DNA of 42,329 nt, taken from the NCBI GenBank assembly GCA_001717025.1, contig MAGU01000038.1, forward strand, positions 1 to 42,329, written 5' to 3'. The notes under the pieces are model-generated. The model ran no database searches. It had not been told where the DNA came from and saw only the letters and a list, made by a program, of their open reading frames with translations. Made by a program: the position numbers and the translations under genes. Shown piece after piece: positions 1 to 8,213 of the stretch. Numbering within the stretch: the stretch's first letter is position 1; the number at the start of each line of letters is the position of its first letter. This DNA is from Candidatus Methanomethylicus oleisabuli (lineage in GTDB: Archaea; Thermoproteota; Methanomethylicia; Methanomethylicales; Methanomethylicaceae).

Positions 1-60
1 ATCCCATTCTCTGCCCTATCCTGCCCAATCCCATTCTCTGCCCTATCCTGCCCAATCCCA
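1..60. repeat. 27-bp tandem repeat at the window edge
   Basis: A 27-base pyrimidine-rich unit beginning atcccattctctgccc occurs twice head to tail (1-27 and 28-54), and a third copy starts with atccca. The array may extend left of the window. Related atcc-type words continue to about base 100. No coding function is visible. Confidence 0.8.
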
Positions 61-120
61 TTTCATTACATCCCATCCCTTTCGATTCTATCCGATCCAG
101 AGAACTCAACCGCGCCCCCT

Positions 121-855
121 TCAATGCGCCGCCCCCTTCTTCTGTGACGCCGCCGCGGTCTTCAGGCCGCCCGCCGCCCCCTCAGCGACCCCTCCATTCG
201 GCACCGGGTAGCTAACCTTTTCGAGTATGTTTCGGATAACGGACTCGTGAAGGTTCAGCGCCTTCGAGATGTCCTCAACGTTGGCGCTCCTGGTGTCCAG
301 CAGGTAGTGGAGTATCCTCCTCTCGTCGTGCGTCTTCTCCTGCTTCATCATGACGCCGCTCGTCAGCTCCATCACCCTGTTGCGGATGTGCTGGAGCACC
401 GCCTTCTCCCTCTCTACCTCCATGAGCTTCTCGTCGATGTCCCGTAGCAGCCTCCATATCGCCTCGATATTGCCGTCTTGGCCGGGCCCCTCCATCTCGG
501 CAGCCCTCTTCAGAAGCAACTTCGCGTCCTCTGAGAGCTTGGGGGGCAAGGTGTCGAATGTGGCAAAGTGCTCCTGGTATAGGTGAGGCCCGAAACTGAC
601 CGACACGCATGCCGACTGGTTCAGGAAGTAGAGCCTGCGCATCGGTCCAATGGGGCTCTTCATTATCTTAGAGGAGACGATGCCATTCTTCTCCATGATG
701 GAGAGGTGCGTCGTAACGAGCTGCTGCCCGGCACCTATCTCCTTTGCCAGCTCGAGCGCATAGCTCGGCTCCTGGCTCAAGCGCTTGATTATCGCCCTCC
801 TGACCGGATTCCCTATGATCGTCAGCACGGTGTCAAGCCGATTCTGCTCAGTCAT
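121..855 (-). CDS. ArsR-type winged-helix transcriptional regulator, candidate heat-shock regulator
   Basis: This 244-residue protein has an ArsR-like winged helix-turn-helix at about residues 5-80. It contains the GNPVRRAIIKRL start helix, a recognition-helix region around QQLVTTHLSIMEKNGIV, and a basic wing before RRLYFLN. A charged, probably helical middle (about 105-170) is followed by a second helix-turn-helix-like segment near 180-215 (ERRILHYLLDTRSANVEDIS), then an Ala/Gly-rich tail. It lies 49 bases downstream of the hsp20 gene on the same strand with no clear promoter of its own, so the two are probably co-transcribed. An ArsR-type regulator of hsp20 (Phr) is known in Pyrococcus. By inference this protein may bind the paired palindromes in the hsp20 promoter and control its own operon. 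The ligand or signal is unknown. Confidence 0.8.
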   Translation of the reverse strand: MTEQNRLDTVLTIIGNPVRRAIIKRLSQEPSYALELAKEIGAGQQLVTTHLSIMEKNGIVSSKIMKSPIGPMRRLYFLNQSACVSVSFGPHLYQEHFATFDTLPPKLSEDAKLLLKRAAEMEGPGQDGNIEAIWRLLRDIDEKLMEVEREKAVLQHIRNRVMELTSGVMMKQEKTHDERRILHYLLDTRSANVEDISKALNLHESVIRNILEKVSYPVPNGGVAEGAAGGLKTAAASQKKGAAH

Positions 856-904
856 GGGCGCATGCTCCAGTCATAAAAAAATGGGGAGGAGTTTTTTCGC
901 ACTC

Positions 905-1432
905 TCACTTCAGCTCCACCTTGTGGGGCTTCTCCTCCGGCTTCGGCTCCTTCTTGGGCACCTTAACTTCAAGCAGGCCATCCTTCATGGAGCCCTCTGC
1001 CTTAGAGGGGACAACCTCTTCGGGGAAGGCAATCATCCTCTGCAGGGAGGAATATGCCCTCTCGCGGTGGAGGTAGTTCTTCTTCTCCTCCTTCTCTTCC
1101 TTGTATTCCGCCCTTATGGCCATGCCGTCCTTGTTTATCTGAACGTCGATCTGGTCCTTCTGGAACCCGGGGAGCTCGACCGTCACGGTGTACGAGTCTC
1201 CGTTGTCGACGAGGTCGGTTCTGGCCTGCAATATCGATGGCACCGCCGGCAGATCAAGGTCAATCGATAAGGGGAATAATGGTCTCATAAGGTCATCGAA
1301 AGACCTGCGGAACTCGTTGAATATGTCGTCGAACCCCCTCGCCAAACCTGTCTGGTCTGCCCGGGTTGCCAAAACGGAACCAGGCACAGCTGGATTTACA
1401 ACCGCTCTCCGTTTCCCTCTGTCTTCCGCCAT
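905..1432 (-). CDS. Hsp20 / alpha-crystallin family small heat-shock protein
   Basis: This is a small heat-shock chaperone that would hold unfolding proteins in the cytoplasm. The alpha-crystallin domain spans about residues 64-160 of 175, starting ARTDLVDNGDSYTVTVELPG and ending with the family's G-x-L element in KDGLLEVKVPK. The N-terminal arm carries FDDIFNEFRRSFDDL. The tail ends KVELK, where V-E-L resembles the I/V-x-I/V oligomerisation motif. The ATG at 1432 is chosen over an in-frame GTG nine bases upstream because a GAGGTGG ribosome site precedes it. The promoter to its right carries a TATA box and two matching palindromes, so transcription is probably controlled by a repressor. The downstream regulator gene is likely in the same operon. 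Confidence 0.93.
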   Translation of the reverse strand: MAEDRGKRRAVVNPAVPGSVLATRADQTGLARGFDDIFNEFRRSFDDLMRPLFPLSIDLDLPAVPSILQARTDLVDNGDSYTVTVELPGFQKDQIDVQINKDGMAIRAEYKEEKEEKKNYLHRERAYSSLQRMIAFPEEVVPSKAEGSMKDGLLEVKVPKKEPKPEEKPHKVELK

Positions 1433-1445
1433 ACTTACCACCTCT

Positions 1446-1464
1446 ATACAACCTTAAGTTGTAT
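1446..1464. promoter_or_regulatory. hsp20 operator copy 1 (palindrome)
   Basis: This is a perfect inverted repeat, ATACAAC-5 bases-GTTGTAT. It lies just downstream of the expected transcription start of hsp20, in the leader. A near-identical copy sits 28 bases away. Position and symmetry suggest a binding site for a dimeric repressor. Confidence 0.65.
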
Positions 1465-1473
1465 TGTCAACAT

Positions 1474-1492
1474 ATACAACTACTTATTGTAT
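1474..1492. promoter_or_regulatory. hsp20 operator copy 2 (palindrome) next to the TATA box
   Basis: The repeat is ATACAAC-5 bases-ATTGTAT, one mismatch from perfect and with the same 5-base spacer as the other copy. Its right end runs into the TATA box. A bound protein would block TBP/TFB or polymerase. Confidence 0.65.
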
Positions 1493-1501
1493 ATATAAAT
1501 T
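1489..1501 (-). promoter_or_regulatory. hsp20 TATA box
   Basis: On the minus strand this reads atttatatata, a strong archaeal TATA element about 57 bases before the hsp20 ATG. A start site near 1469 is expected. Confidence 0.6.
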
Positions 1502-2175
1502 TTTCGGTCCTTAGGTCCGCCTCCGTGTGGACAAAGTGCCTGCCGCCGCCCGCCCTCCTCTGCCCCATGTATTTCCTGAGCAGCTCCTCCGCCTCTTCAT
1601 TATAGAAGGATGCCCACGCCAGCTTGGTCATCCCTTTAGTCGCCGGGGTCAGCATCCTCTTCTACAGGCTGATCTCGCCCATCCCCAGGCCGAGCAGCTC
1701 CTGCCTCCCCAGCCCCGACGATGCGAAGATCAGGAATATGGCCCTGTCCCTCATGCTGCTGATCGCATCGAAGAATGCCCCCCGCTCCTGCTTGCTGGTG
1801 ATCGCCTTGGGCAATAACACAACTTTGGGGAACCTGAACCCCTCGACCAGCCATGAACCTGCTTGAAGTCCCTGAAGAATGCCCTCCGCGTCGACAGGTT
1901 GTTGCGGTAGGTGTTCTTGTCCCGAGCTTCATGAGGTATTCCTGGATCTCTTTCTGCGAGACCTCCCTCCCGTCATACTCCTCATAGAAGCGCTCGATCA
2001 TAATCAGGAGGCTCGCTACAGCCCTGCCGGTGAGCCGCTTGTTCACCATCAAAAAGCGCCTGAAGCCATCAAAGACCTCGAGGTTGTACTGTATTGGAAA
2101 CGCTGAGGAACATTCAGAACCCGCATCATAAACCGCTTCTTTTCGTGAACGTCTTCTTTCCAAGAAAAGGTTCGA

Positions 2176-2252
2176 TGGAGCCCTAGGAGGGATTTGAACC
2201 CCCGACCAGCGGTTTACGAAACCGTCGCTCTGCCGGGCTGAGCTACTAGGGC
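2176..2252 (-). tRNA. tRNA-Thr (anticodon CGT)
   Basis: The cloverleaf is visible: acceptor GCCCTAG/CTAGGGC, D stem GCTC/GAGC, anticodon loop TTCGTAA (CGT at positions 34-36), T arm GGGGG-TTCAAAT-CCCTC and discriminator T. CCA is encoded at 2178-2176. No intron is present. The top pair of the anticodon stem is an A-C mismatch. Its 3' side borders the integrase remnant, marking it as a former attachment site. Confidence 0.93.
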
Positions 2253-2391
2253 TTACCACGTGAATTATCGGTATAGGGATAAATCCTTTTTCCTAGCCCC
2301 CGCCGGCGCAACCGCGACAGCAGCTTAATTGGCGGAGAAAGCATATTATATGCGTGGGAACATTGCAACGCCTCATACTTGGGAAGGATGC

Positions 2392-3426
2392 ATGATGGGG
2401 AAGAAAGGGGCACTCAAGGCCGCCTCCCTCGGCGAGAGGGGCATCATCGATATGATCCGGTCCGAGCTGGACTCCCGCGGAGCAGCCCAGCCCGACCCTC
2501 CCCTGCCGCACCCCGACGACGCGTCCGCGATGCGCCTTCCAGACGGCCGTTTTCTGGTCATCAAGACCGACATGTTCGTCAGGCGGACCGACGCCCCCCG
2601 GGGCATGCGCCACCAGTCTATGGGCTGGAAGGCGATCACCATGAACGTCAGCGACCTGGCGGCCAAGGGCGCAATGCCTGCAGCGGCGATGGTAGCGATG
2701 GGAATCCCGAGGGGTTACGGAGCAGACGCCCTCCGCCTCTTCTTCCGCGGCCTCTCAGAGGCAGCGCGCCACTACGGCTTCCCCATCCTTGGCGGCGACG
2801 TCGGGGAGGCGAGGGACCTCTCTGCCTCGGTCTTCCTTGCCGGATACGCCAACAAGCTGGTGAGGCGGAGCGGCGCCCGCCCGGGGGACATCCTCGCCGT
2901 CACTGGAGAGTTCGGCAGCACGGGCGCGGCTTACAAGCTCCTCCTTGAGGGGAAGGCTGCCCCGCCGCATCTCAAAAGGGCCCTCCACAGGAGCGTCTTC
3001 AGCCCGCGGGCTCGCCTCGCTGAGGGGGTCGCCCTTGCCGACTCCGGGCTCGCCTCCTCCAGCATGGACTCGAGCGACGGGCTCGCCTTCACGCTCCACT
3101 CGCTGGCGAGATCGAGTAGCTGCGGCTTCGAGATCACTGCACTGCCGGTCTCCGCGCCCGCCCTCGAATTTGCAAGGATCCACGGCATAAGCGCCGAGGG
3201 GCTCGCGCTGCACGGCGGTGAGGAGTACGAGCTCGCCGTAACGATCCCTCCTGACCGGTGGGGCTCGGCTGTTGAGGCGGTCGCGGGCGCCGGAGGCAGG
3301 CTCATCCGGATCGGCGTGGCTACCGAGGGCAGCGGCGTCCGCATGGTGTCGGGCGGGGTCCGGGAGATACCTGAAGACGGATGGGAGCACCTCAGACAGG
3401 AGGGTCACGCCTCGTGCGCGCGCTGA
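2392..3426 (+). CDS. thiL: Thiamine-monophosphate kinase (ThiL), AIR-synthase fold
   Basis: ThiL phosphorylates thiamine monophosphate to the diphosphate cofactor using ATP. The 344-residue protein shows the family order: an N-terminal acidic Mg-binding segment PHPDDASAM, then KTDMFVRRTDAP, NVSDLAAKGA, the GGDVGEA loop, the glycine-rich GEFGSTGAA and a C-terminal MDSSDGLA. Earlier in-frame starts exist (TTG 2329, ATG 2350). However, a TATA-like tattatatg lies at 2345-2351, and ATG 2392, preceded by gggaagg, fits transcription from it. The radical SAM gene downstream overlaps its stop by 13 bases, so the two are translationally linked. Other AIRS-fold kinases are possible but fit less well. 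Confidence 0.85.
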   Translation: MMGKKGALKAASLGERGIIDMIRSELDSRGAAQPDPPLPHPDDASAMRLPDGRFLVIKTDMFVRRTDAPRGMRHQSMGWKAITMNVSDLAAKGAMPAAAMVAMGIPRGYGADALRLFFRGLSEAARHYGFPILGGDVGEARDLSASVFLAGYANKLVRRSGARPGDILAVTGEFGSTGAAYKLLLEGKAAPPHLKRALHRSVFSPRARLAEGVALADSGLASSSMDSSDGLAFTLHSLARSSSCGFEITALPVSAPALEFARIHGISAEGLALHGGEEYELAVTIPPDRWGSAVEAVAGAGGRLIRIGVATEGSGVRMVSGGVREIPEDGWEHLRQEGHASCAR

Positions 3427-5210
3427 TCATCGACGGATACACCGACGAGCCGGCAGGTCTCGGGGTTCCGCCATACATCGACGTCTACCCGCGATACGTC
3501 GCCGGGGCGATCTGGTCCGCCGAGCCGACCGCCGAGGTGCTCTACATGACGATCGACGACGCCAGGAGGCAGGGCGAGCGGCTCAGGTCCCTGGCAGAGG
3601 GGTGCGACCTCTCGGTCCTGATAGCCGGGGTGACCGTCCCTGGCAAGTACCTCAGCGGTGCCCCCGCCACGATCAAGGACATATTGGCGCTGCCCCGGCT
3701 TCTGCCGTCCAAGCGGACAGCGGTATGCGGACCCGCCGTCAGGTTCGGGTTCGGCGGCGGTGCAGGAGGTGGCGGTCGCCGCGGTCATAGCTATGGGCAC
3801 GGTGGCGGTCGACGCCACAGTTATGGCAGCAAGAGCAGTCGCAGCATCCGCAGCAGCCGCGGCTCGGATGCCCCTGACCTCGAGTCTCTTTACACCTTCG
3901 TGATAAGGGGCGACCCGGAGACCGTCATCTACAACCTGATTAAGGACTGCTTCATCGACTTGAGCTACCTGGATGCCGTAAGGGCGAGCGAGGACGAGGT
4001 CAACGCCTTCGCCGAGCGCGGCGCCAGGATCGTGCAGCAGCACCCGCTATACCCCGGCGGGCTGATCTGCGAGATCGAGACATACAGGGGCTGCCCGCGC
4101 TCCCTTGTCGGGGGGTGCTCCTTCTGCACCGAGGCGCTGAACGGGCCCCCTGACTACCGCTCCGTCGAAGGGATAGCCGCCGAGGTCGCAGCCCTCGCCT
4201 CGGTCGGCATAAGGAACTTCAGGTTGGGGAGGCAGCCCGATCTGCTCACCTACGCCTCGAGGGACGAGGGCCTCTCCAACCCCGCCCCGAACCCGGACGC
4301 CGTGCTCCGCCTCTTCAGGTCCGTGAGGGCGTCAGCGCCTGGGCTGAGCGTGCTCCACATCGACAACGTGAACCCTGCGACCGTCAGCTCTTACCCCGAC
4401 CTCTCAGCCGAGGCTCTGAGGCACATCGTCGAGCACCACACCCCGGGGGACGTGGCTGCGCTCGGCATCGAGTCCTTCGACGAGGAGGTGGTCAGGCGCA
4501 ACAACCTCAAGGTCTACCCGGACGAGGCGGTCGCCGCGATAAGGATCATAAACAGCGTCGGCTCCGCGAGGGGCGAGAACGGCCTCCCGCACCTGCTCCC
4601 CGGGGTCAACCTGGTCTACGGCTTGATGGGGGAGACAGCCGAGACCTTCGAGGCGAACCTCTCCTACATGAAGGACATCCTCAACATGGGGCTGATGGTA
4701 AGGAGGATAAACATGCGCCAGGTTATGGTGATGCCATCTACGCGCATGGAGGCTGCCGGCGACTTCCTCGCTAGGAAGCACCACTCGCTCTTCGTCCGGC
4801 ACAAGGAGCGGATGCGCAGTGAGGTTGACCTGCCCATGCTGGAGCGCGTCGTCCCGCGGTACACCGTGCTGAGGGGCGTGAGGGCCGAGCTGGTCCAGGG
4901 AAACACGACGTGGGCGCGCCAGATCGGCTCTTACCCGGTGCTGGTCTGCATCCCGGGCAGGCTGCAGGCGGGCTCGCAGCACGACGTTCTTGTCCTTGGG
5001 CACGGCCCCCGCTCCGTCAGCGCCATACCGACCCCCATAACGATAAACCGGATCGGTCTGAGGGAGCTGGCATCCCTGCCCGGCTTCGGGAGGAGGCGCG
5101 CCGCCCAGGTCATACGCGCCCGCCCATTCGCAAGCGCCGAGGGGCTGCGCTCGGCAATGGATGACCCCAGCATACTGGAGCCGCTCCTGCCGCACATAAG
5201 CCTCTCCTGA
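3414..5210 (+). CDS. Radical SAM protein with C-terminal helix-hairpin-helix (COG1031-like)
   Basis: This 598-residue protein resembles the archaeal COG1031 family: an N-terminal domain, a radical SAM core with a wide cysteine spacing, and a C-terminal helix-hairpin-helix. The cluster motif is [14 protein letters not shown] with Cys227, Cys235 and Cys238 (C-x7-C-x2-C). The core continues through [15 protein letters not shown] and [12 protein letters not shown]. The helix-hairpin-helix (about 545-598) reads [20 protein letters not shown] and suggests nucleic-acid contact. The substrate is unknown. The GTG at 3414 is chosen because it overlaps the thiL stop and follows ggagg. A Gly/His/Arg/Ser-rich insert at about residues 112-152 (twice containing HSYG) is unusual and may be a disordered or metal-binding loop. 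Confidence 0.82.
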   Translation: MRALIIDGYTDEPAGLGVPPYIDVYPRYVAGAIWSAEPTAEVLYMTIDDARRQGERLRSLAEGCDLSVLIAGVTVPGKYLSGAPATIKDILALPRLLPSKRTAVCGPAVRFGFGGGAGGGGRRGHSYGHGGGRRHSYGSKSSRSIRSSRGSDAPDLESLYTFVIRGDPETVIYNLIKDCFIDLSYLDAVRASEDEVNAFAERGARIVQQHPLYPGGLICEIETYRGCPRSLVGGCSFCTEALNGPPDYRSVEGIAAEVAALASVGIRNFRLGRQPDLLTYASRDEGLSNPAPNPDAVLRLFRSVRASAPGLSVLHIDNVNPATVSSYPDLSAEALRHIVEHHTPGDVAALGIESFDEEVVRRNNLKVYPDEAVAAIRIINSVGSARGENGLPHLLPGVNLVYGLMGETAETFEANLSYMKDILNMGLMVRRINMRQVMVMPSTRMEAAGDFLARKHHSLFVRHKERMRSEVDLPMLERVVPRYTVLRGVRAELVQGNTTWARQIGSYPVLVCIPGRLQAGSQHDVLVLGHGPRSVSAIPTPITINRIGLRELASLPGFGRRRAAQVIRARPFASAEGLRSAMDDPSILEPLLPHISLS

Positions 5211-5260
5211 CCCGTGCCGCCTGCGGAGCCCTTTTAATCGCCTTGGCGCCGCCTTCAACT

Positions 5261-5467
5261 ATGGCGATAAAAACGATCCTCGTACCAGTCGACGGCTCGC
5301 CTTACGTGAGGATCGCCATGGACCACGCCTGCCCGGCATCCAAACTCTTCAACGCCAGCATCACCCTGCTGCACGTGGCGATCATGCCCGTCGCAGGAGA
5401 CATCGGCTATGGTAGATCAGGTTGGGGTCGGTGTGCATTATCCATAAATATCCACCCCGCGCTCTAA
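5261..5467 (+). pseudogene. Truncated universal stress protein (UspA family)
   Basis: The start MAIKTILVPVDGSPYVRIA is a classic UspA N terminus and continues to SITLLHVAIMPV. After about residue 50 the family resemblance stops. The frame runs on through unrelated sequence to 5467, and the ATP-binding C-terminal half (G-x2-G-x9-G-S/T) is absent. A full UspA is about 140 residues. The reading frame runs into the promoter of the next gene, so this is probably a deletion remnant. Confidence 0.75.
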
Positions 5468-5472
5468 TCACT

Positions 5473-6249
5473 ATGGAAATCATCCAAGCCGCGATCCTGG
5501 CGCTGGTGCAGGGCATAACCGAGTGGCTGCCTGTATCGAGCTCTGCCCACCTCCTGATCGCGCAGAGCCTGCTTGGCGCCGAGGTGCCGGTCTCCTTCGA
5601 CGTTGTACTGCACATCGGTACCCTCGCTGCGGTCGCCGCGGTCTTCTGGAGGGACATCCTGGGCATAGCCTCCGCCGTCGTCAGGCTCAGGCGTGCGGAT
5701 CCGCTCTTCAAGGTCGGCATGATGATCATACTCGGCAGCATTCCGACCGCTGCTATCGGATACCTCGTGAGCACGGCTGAGGCGAGCCTCCTCTCGCTGA
5801 CATCCGTCGGCTGCGCCCTCGTGCTGACCTCCATCATCCTCTTCGCCTCTCGCGCCGGGCGCGGGACAGGCACCGTCGGAGCGAAGCACGCCCTGCTGGT
5901 CGGCGCGGTGCAGGGCATCGCCGTGATCCCCGGAATCTCAAGGAGCGGATCGACGATATCTGCTGCTCTCCTGGCAGGGGTCGGCAGGGATGAGGCGTTC
6001 CGGTACTCGATGCTCCTGTCGATACCGGCGATACTCGGCGCCACCATGCTCAAGGCGGGCGAGATAGCGCAGTCCGGGCTCGGCGCGGAGATGCTCCTCG
6101 GCATGGTCATAGCTGCGGTCGTGGGATATGCCTCAATAAGGGCGCTCAGGAGGACGATGACCTCCGGGAGGTTCCACCTCTTCGGCGCATACTGCCTGGT
6201 CGCCGGCTTGGCGGTTGTGGCATACTCGCTCATATGGGCAGGCGCCTGA
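5473..6249 (+). CDS. uppP: Undecaprenyl/polyprenyl-diphosphatase, UppP (BacA) family
   Basis: An integral membrane phosphatase that recycles polyprenyl diphosphate carriers to the monophosphate. In archaea the carrier would serve glycan assembly at the membrane. The 258-residue protein shows both catalytic signatures: QGITEWLPVSSSAHLLIA near residue 16 and PGISRSGSTI near 155. About seven or eight hydrophobic segments are visible, ending in a glycine-rich membrane helix. The ATG at 5473 follows an AT-rich element (cataaatat, 5443-5451) that could be its TATA box. It appears to be transcribed alone. Confidence 0.93.
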   Translation: MEIIQAAILALVQGITEWLPVSSSAHLLIAQSLLGAEVPVSFDVVLHIGTLAAVAAVFWRDILGIASAVVRLRRADPLFKVGMMIILGSIPTAAIGYLVSTAEASLLSLTSVGCALVLTSIILFASRAGRGTGTVGAKHALLVGAVQGIAVIPGISRSGSTISAALLAGVGRDEAFRYSMLLSIPAILGATMLKAGEIAQSGLGAEMLLGMVIAAVVGYASIRALRRTMTSGRFHLFGAYCLVAGLAVVAYSLIWAGA

Positions 6250-6422
6250 CCTTTGTGCGGCACTGCAGAGCCGTGACTCTGGCTAGCCCAAGATCCACTG
6301 TGCAGAAGTCCGCGAACCAGCCAGCTCTTGTACGGTATTAAATGTCAATTTTGTTTGGGCATCCTCTTTTTTGATGAAACTTTTTTCATTAGGGATGTAA
6401 GAAGGCGCTTGAAAAGTTTCAA
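6250..6422. other. Intergenic region between uppP and tRNA-Lys
   Basis: No open frame of note. The right half is T/A-rich and includes a gatgaaac-tttttt-catt stretch that could act as a tRNA-Lys 3' terminator on the minus strand. No RNA gene was recognised. Confidence 0.4.
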
Positions 6423-6499
6423 TGGCGGGCCTGAAGGGATTTGAACCCTTGGCCAATGGGTTAAGAGCCCACCGCTCTACCGTACTGAGCTACAGGCCC
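6423..6499 (-). tRNA. tRNA-Lys (anticodon CTT)
   Basis: Acceptor GGGCCTG/CAGGCCC, D stem GCTC/GAGC, anticodon stem GTGGG/CCCAT with loop CTCTTAA (CTT), T arm AAGGG-TTCAAAT-CCCTT, discriminator G and an encoded CCA. No intron. A minus-strand TATA-like cttaaatta lies about 30 bases upstream (6526-6534). Confidence 0.95.
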
Positions 6500-6569
6500 A
6501 CCTCCATTTCCGTTAAAGAAACAGTAATTTAAGAGTTGCGCTATTACCTTATCATCAATGGTGGTATCG

Positions 6570-7361
6570 ATGGGAACCCTGACGTTCATTGGCATGGGCC
6601 TGTACGACGAGAAGGGCATCAGCCTCCGGGGGCTCGAGGCGGCTCGGTCCGCGCACACTGTCATGCTGGAGGGCTACACCAACCTCATGCCCGGGCTCCG
6701 GCTCGATGCGCTGGAGGCGCTGCTCGGGAAGATGCCGCTCCTCCTCAGCAGGGGGGCGGTAGAGGACGGCGGGGAGATCCTCCGGGCGGCAGAGGAGCGG
6801 GACGTCGCCTTCCTGGTCGCCGGGGACCCCTTCATAGCCACGACCCATGTCGACCTCCGGCTCCGCGCCGCAAGGCGGGGCATCCGCGTCGAGGTCGTCA
6901 ACGCCCCCTCGATAATATCCGTAGCGCCGGGCGCCGCGGGGCTCCAGAACTACAAGTTCGGCAAGTCCGCCACCATCACCTTCCCCCCGCCGCAGTCTGA
7001 CGTCCCCTACGACACGCTCAAGATGAACCGCGCAGCCGGCCTCCACACCCTCTTCTTCCTGGACCTCCGCGCCGAGGAGGGGCAGTTCATGACCGCCAAC
7101 GAGGGCCTGCGCCTGCTCCTGGACGCCGAGCGCCGCAGGGGGGAGGGCGCCTTCGCCCCTGGCACGCTCTCCGTCGCCATCGCCCGAGCCGGCGGCCCTG
7201 AGCAGCTCGTGAGGGCTGGCACCGCAGAGGCGCTCTCCGGCGAGTCCTTCGGCAAGCCCCCCCACTCTCTAATCATCCCGGGGAGGCTGCACTTCATGGA
7301 GTCCGACGCCCTCGTCGCATTCGCCGGCGCAGACAGGGCGCTCGTCAGGGGGTGCGAGTGA
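6570..7361 (+). CDS. dphB: Diphthine synthase (Dph5/DphB)
   Basis: This SAM-dependent methyltransferase makes diphthine on the modified histidine of elongation factor 2. The 263-residue protein begins MGTLTFIGMGLYDEKGIS and has GDPFIATTHVDLRL near 85, NAPSI near 115 and the AGLQNYKFGKSATITFP stretch. These are hallmarks of the family and of the tetrapyrrole-methylase fold. An ATG 12 bases upstream (6558) is possible. Its TGA overlaps the ATG of the next gene, forming an operon with the DUF357 protein and ribL. Confidence 0.93.
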   Translation: MGTLTFIGMGLYDEKGISLRGLEAARSAHTVMLEGYTNLMPGLRLDALEALLGKMPLLLSRGAVEDGGEILRAAEERDVAFLVAGDPFIATTHVDLRLRAARRGIRVEVVNAPSIISVAPGAAGLQNYKFGKSATITFPPPQSDVPYDTLKMNRAAGLHTLFFLDLRAEEGQFMTANEGLRLLLDAERRRGEGAFAPGTLSVAIARAGGPEQLVRAGTAEALSGESFGKPPHSLIIPGRLHFMESDALVAFAGADRALVRGCE

Positions 7362-7651
7362 TGCCGGGGCGGGATTACGAGGGCGAGGCGCGCGAGAAGC
7401 TGCGCAGGTACATCTCCGCGACCGACCGGGTCTTCGCGACGATGATCAGGTCCCCGCCGGGGGACGCCGCCCTCAAGAAGAGGATGGACGAGAACATCTC
7501 CCTCTCAAAGATATATCTGAGCGACAGCAAGTACTACCTCGAAAAAGGCGACCTCGTGACCGCCCTCGTCTGCATCGCCTACTGCGAGGGGCTGATCGAC
7601 GCCTGCAAGAATCTAGGGTGGCTCAGCTATGAGTGGACATTCACCGGGTGA
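7361..7651 (+). CDS. DUF357 family protein
   Basis: A 96-residue helical protein of the archaeal DUF357 family. Recognisable parts are LSKIYLSDSKYYLEKGDLVT and ALVCIAYCEGLIDACKNLGW, a helical pair with regular spacing. No catalytic residues are evident and the role is unknown. It shares the TGATG junction with dphB, and its end overlaps the start of ribL by 23 bases. This places it in a three-gene operon linked to EF2 modification and FAD synthesis. Confidence 0.85.
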   Translation: MPGRDYEGEAREKLRRYISATDRVFATMIRSPPGDAALKKRMDENISLSKIYLSDSKYYLEKGDLVTALVCIAYCEGLIDACKNLGWLSYEWTFTG

Positions 7652-8213
7652 CGCGAGCCGAAACGGCGGGGGCGCCCGCGCTGCTGCAGGCAAGTCTGCA
7701 GGCAACGCCGCCGGTCCCGCCGGCACCATTAACGCCGTTGCTGCATCCGCCCCTGGCACCAAGCCCTCCCCCAAAACCGTGATACTCGCCGCCGGCTGCT
7801 TCGACCTTCTGCACTACGGCCACCTCCGCTACCTCGAGGAGGCGAAGAAGCTTGGCGGGGAGGGCGCCGAGCTCATAGTGGTCGTTGCCAGGGACTCCAC
7901 GATAGTCAAGCGCAAGGGGCGCCCGCCCGTCATGAAGGAGGAGGACAGGCGCGCCCTGGTCGAGGGGCTGAAGCCGGTGGACCGCGCGATCCTCGGGGGG
8001 ACCGAGCTGGACACCGCCAAGGTGATACGCGAGGTCAAGCCAAGCATAATCGCGCTCGGCTACGACCAGGTAGACCTTGCGGAGACGATCCGGAGGACCG
8101 ATCCCTCAGCCAGGGTCGTCCACATCGGCAAGTACGGCGACATCAGCTCGTCGAAGATAAAATCCATCGTCAACTCGTCTTCGGCGAAACCCGTCACTCG
8201 ACGAGAGCCTTGA
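7629..8213 (+). CDS. ribL: FAD synthase (FMN adenylyltransferase), RibL
   Basis: The archaeal cytidylyltransferase-like enzyme that adenylates FMN to FAD. The nucleotidyltransferase core starts at VILAAGCFDLLHYGHLRYLE (HxGH motif), continues with LIVVVARDSTIVKRKGRPP and ends with the KYGDISSSKI motif (the ISST-type signature). The 194-residue frame has an Ala/Gly/Pro-rich extension of about 50 residues before the core. The ATG at 7629 is kept because it overlaps DUF357 behind ggtgg, but a GTG at 7779 would give a core-only enzyme. The gene ends tail to tail with ribK, overlapping it by 20 bases. Confidence 0.9.
   Translation: MSGHSPGDASRNGGGARAAAGKSAGNAAGPAGTINAVAASAPGTKPSPKTVILAAGCFDLLHYGHLRYLEEAKKLGGEGAELIVVVARDSTIVKRKGRPPVMKEEDRRALVEGLKPVDRAILGGTELDTAKVIREVKPSIIALGYDQVDLAETIRRTDPSARVVHIGKYGDISSSKIKSIVNSSSAKPVTRREP

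Larger units (their letters stand above)
1467..2156 (-). pseudogene. Decayed tyrosine integrase next to tRNA-Thr
   Basis: Three minus-strand frames together spell out an archaeal tyrosine integrase, but frameshifts and a stop break it. Frame 1 gives IQYNLEVFDGFRRFLMVNKR, then EEYDGREVSQKEIQEYLMKLG. A shift gives KNTYRNNLSTRRAFFRDFKQ. Another gives AFFDAISSMRDRAIFLIFAS followed by SGLGRQELLGLGM, which holds the box I arginine. A further piece reads TKGMTKLAWASFYNEEAEEL. Each piece aligns in order with the intact integrase at 36021 (for example AFYLALGFPAERALFLLYAT and QTKHTWYSFFNRE). The C-terminal third, with box II and the tyrosine, is missing; the sequence ends at the hsp20 promoter. It lies directly 3' of tRNA-Thr and is co-oriented with it, as is usual for an element integrated at a tRNA gene. 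The loss looks old. Confidence 0.85.

Noticed and set aside
6361-6422. C/D-box small RNA suggested by tgatga before tRNA-Lys
   Set aside because: No matching D boxes or internal C'/D' boxes at suitable spacing.
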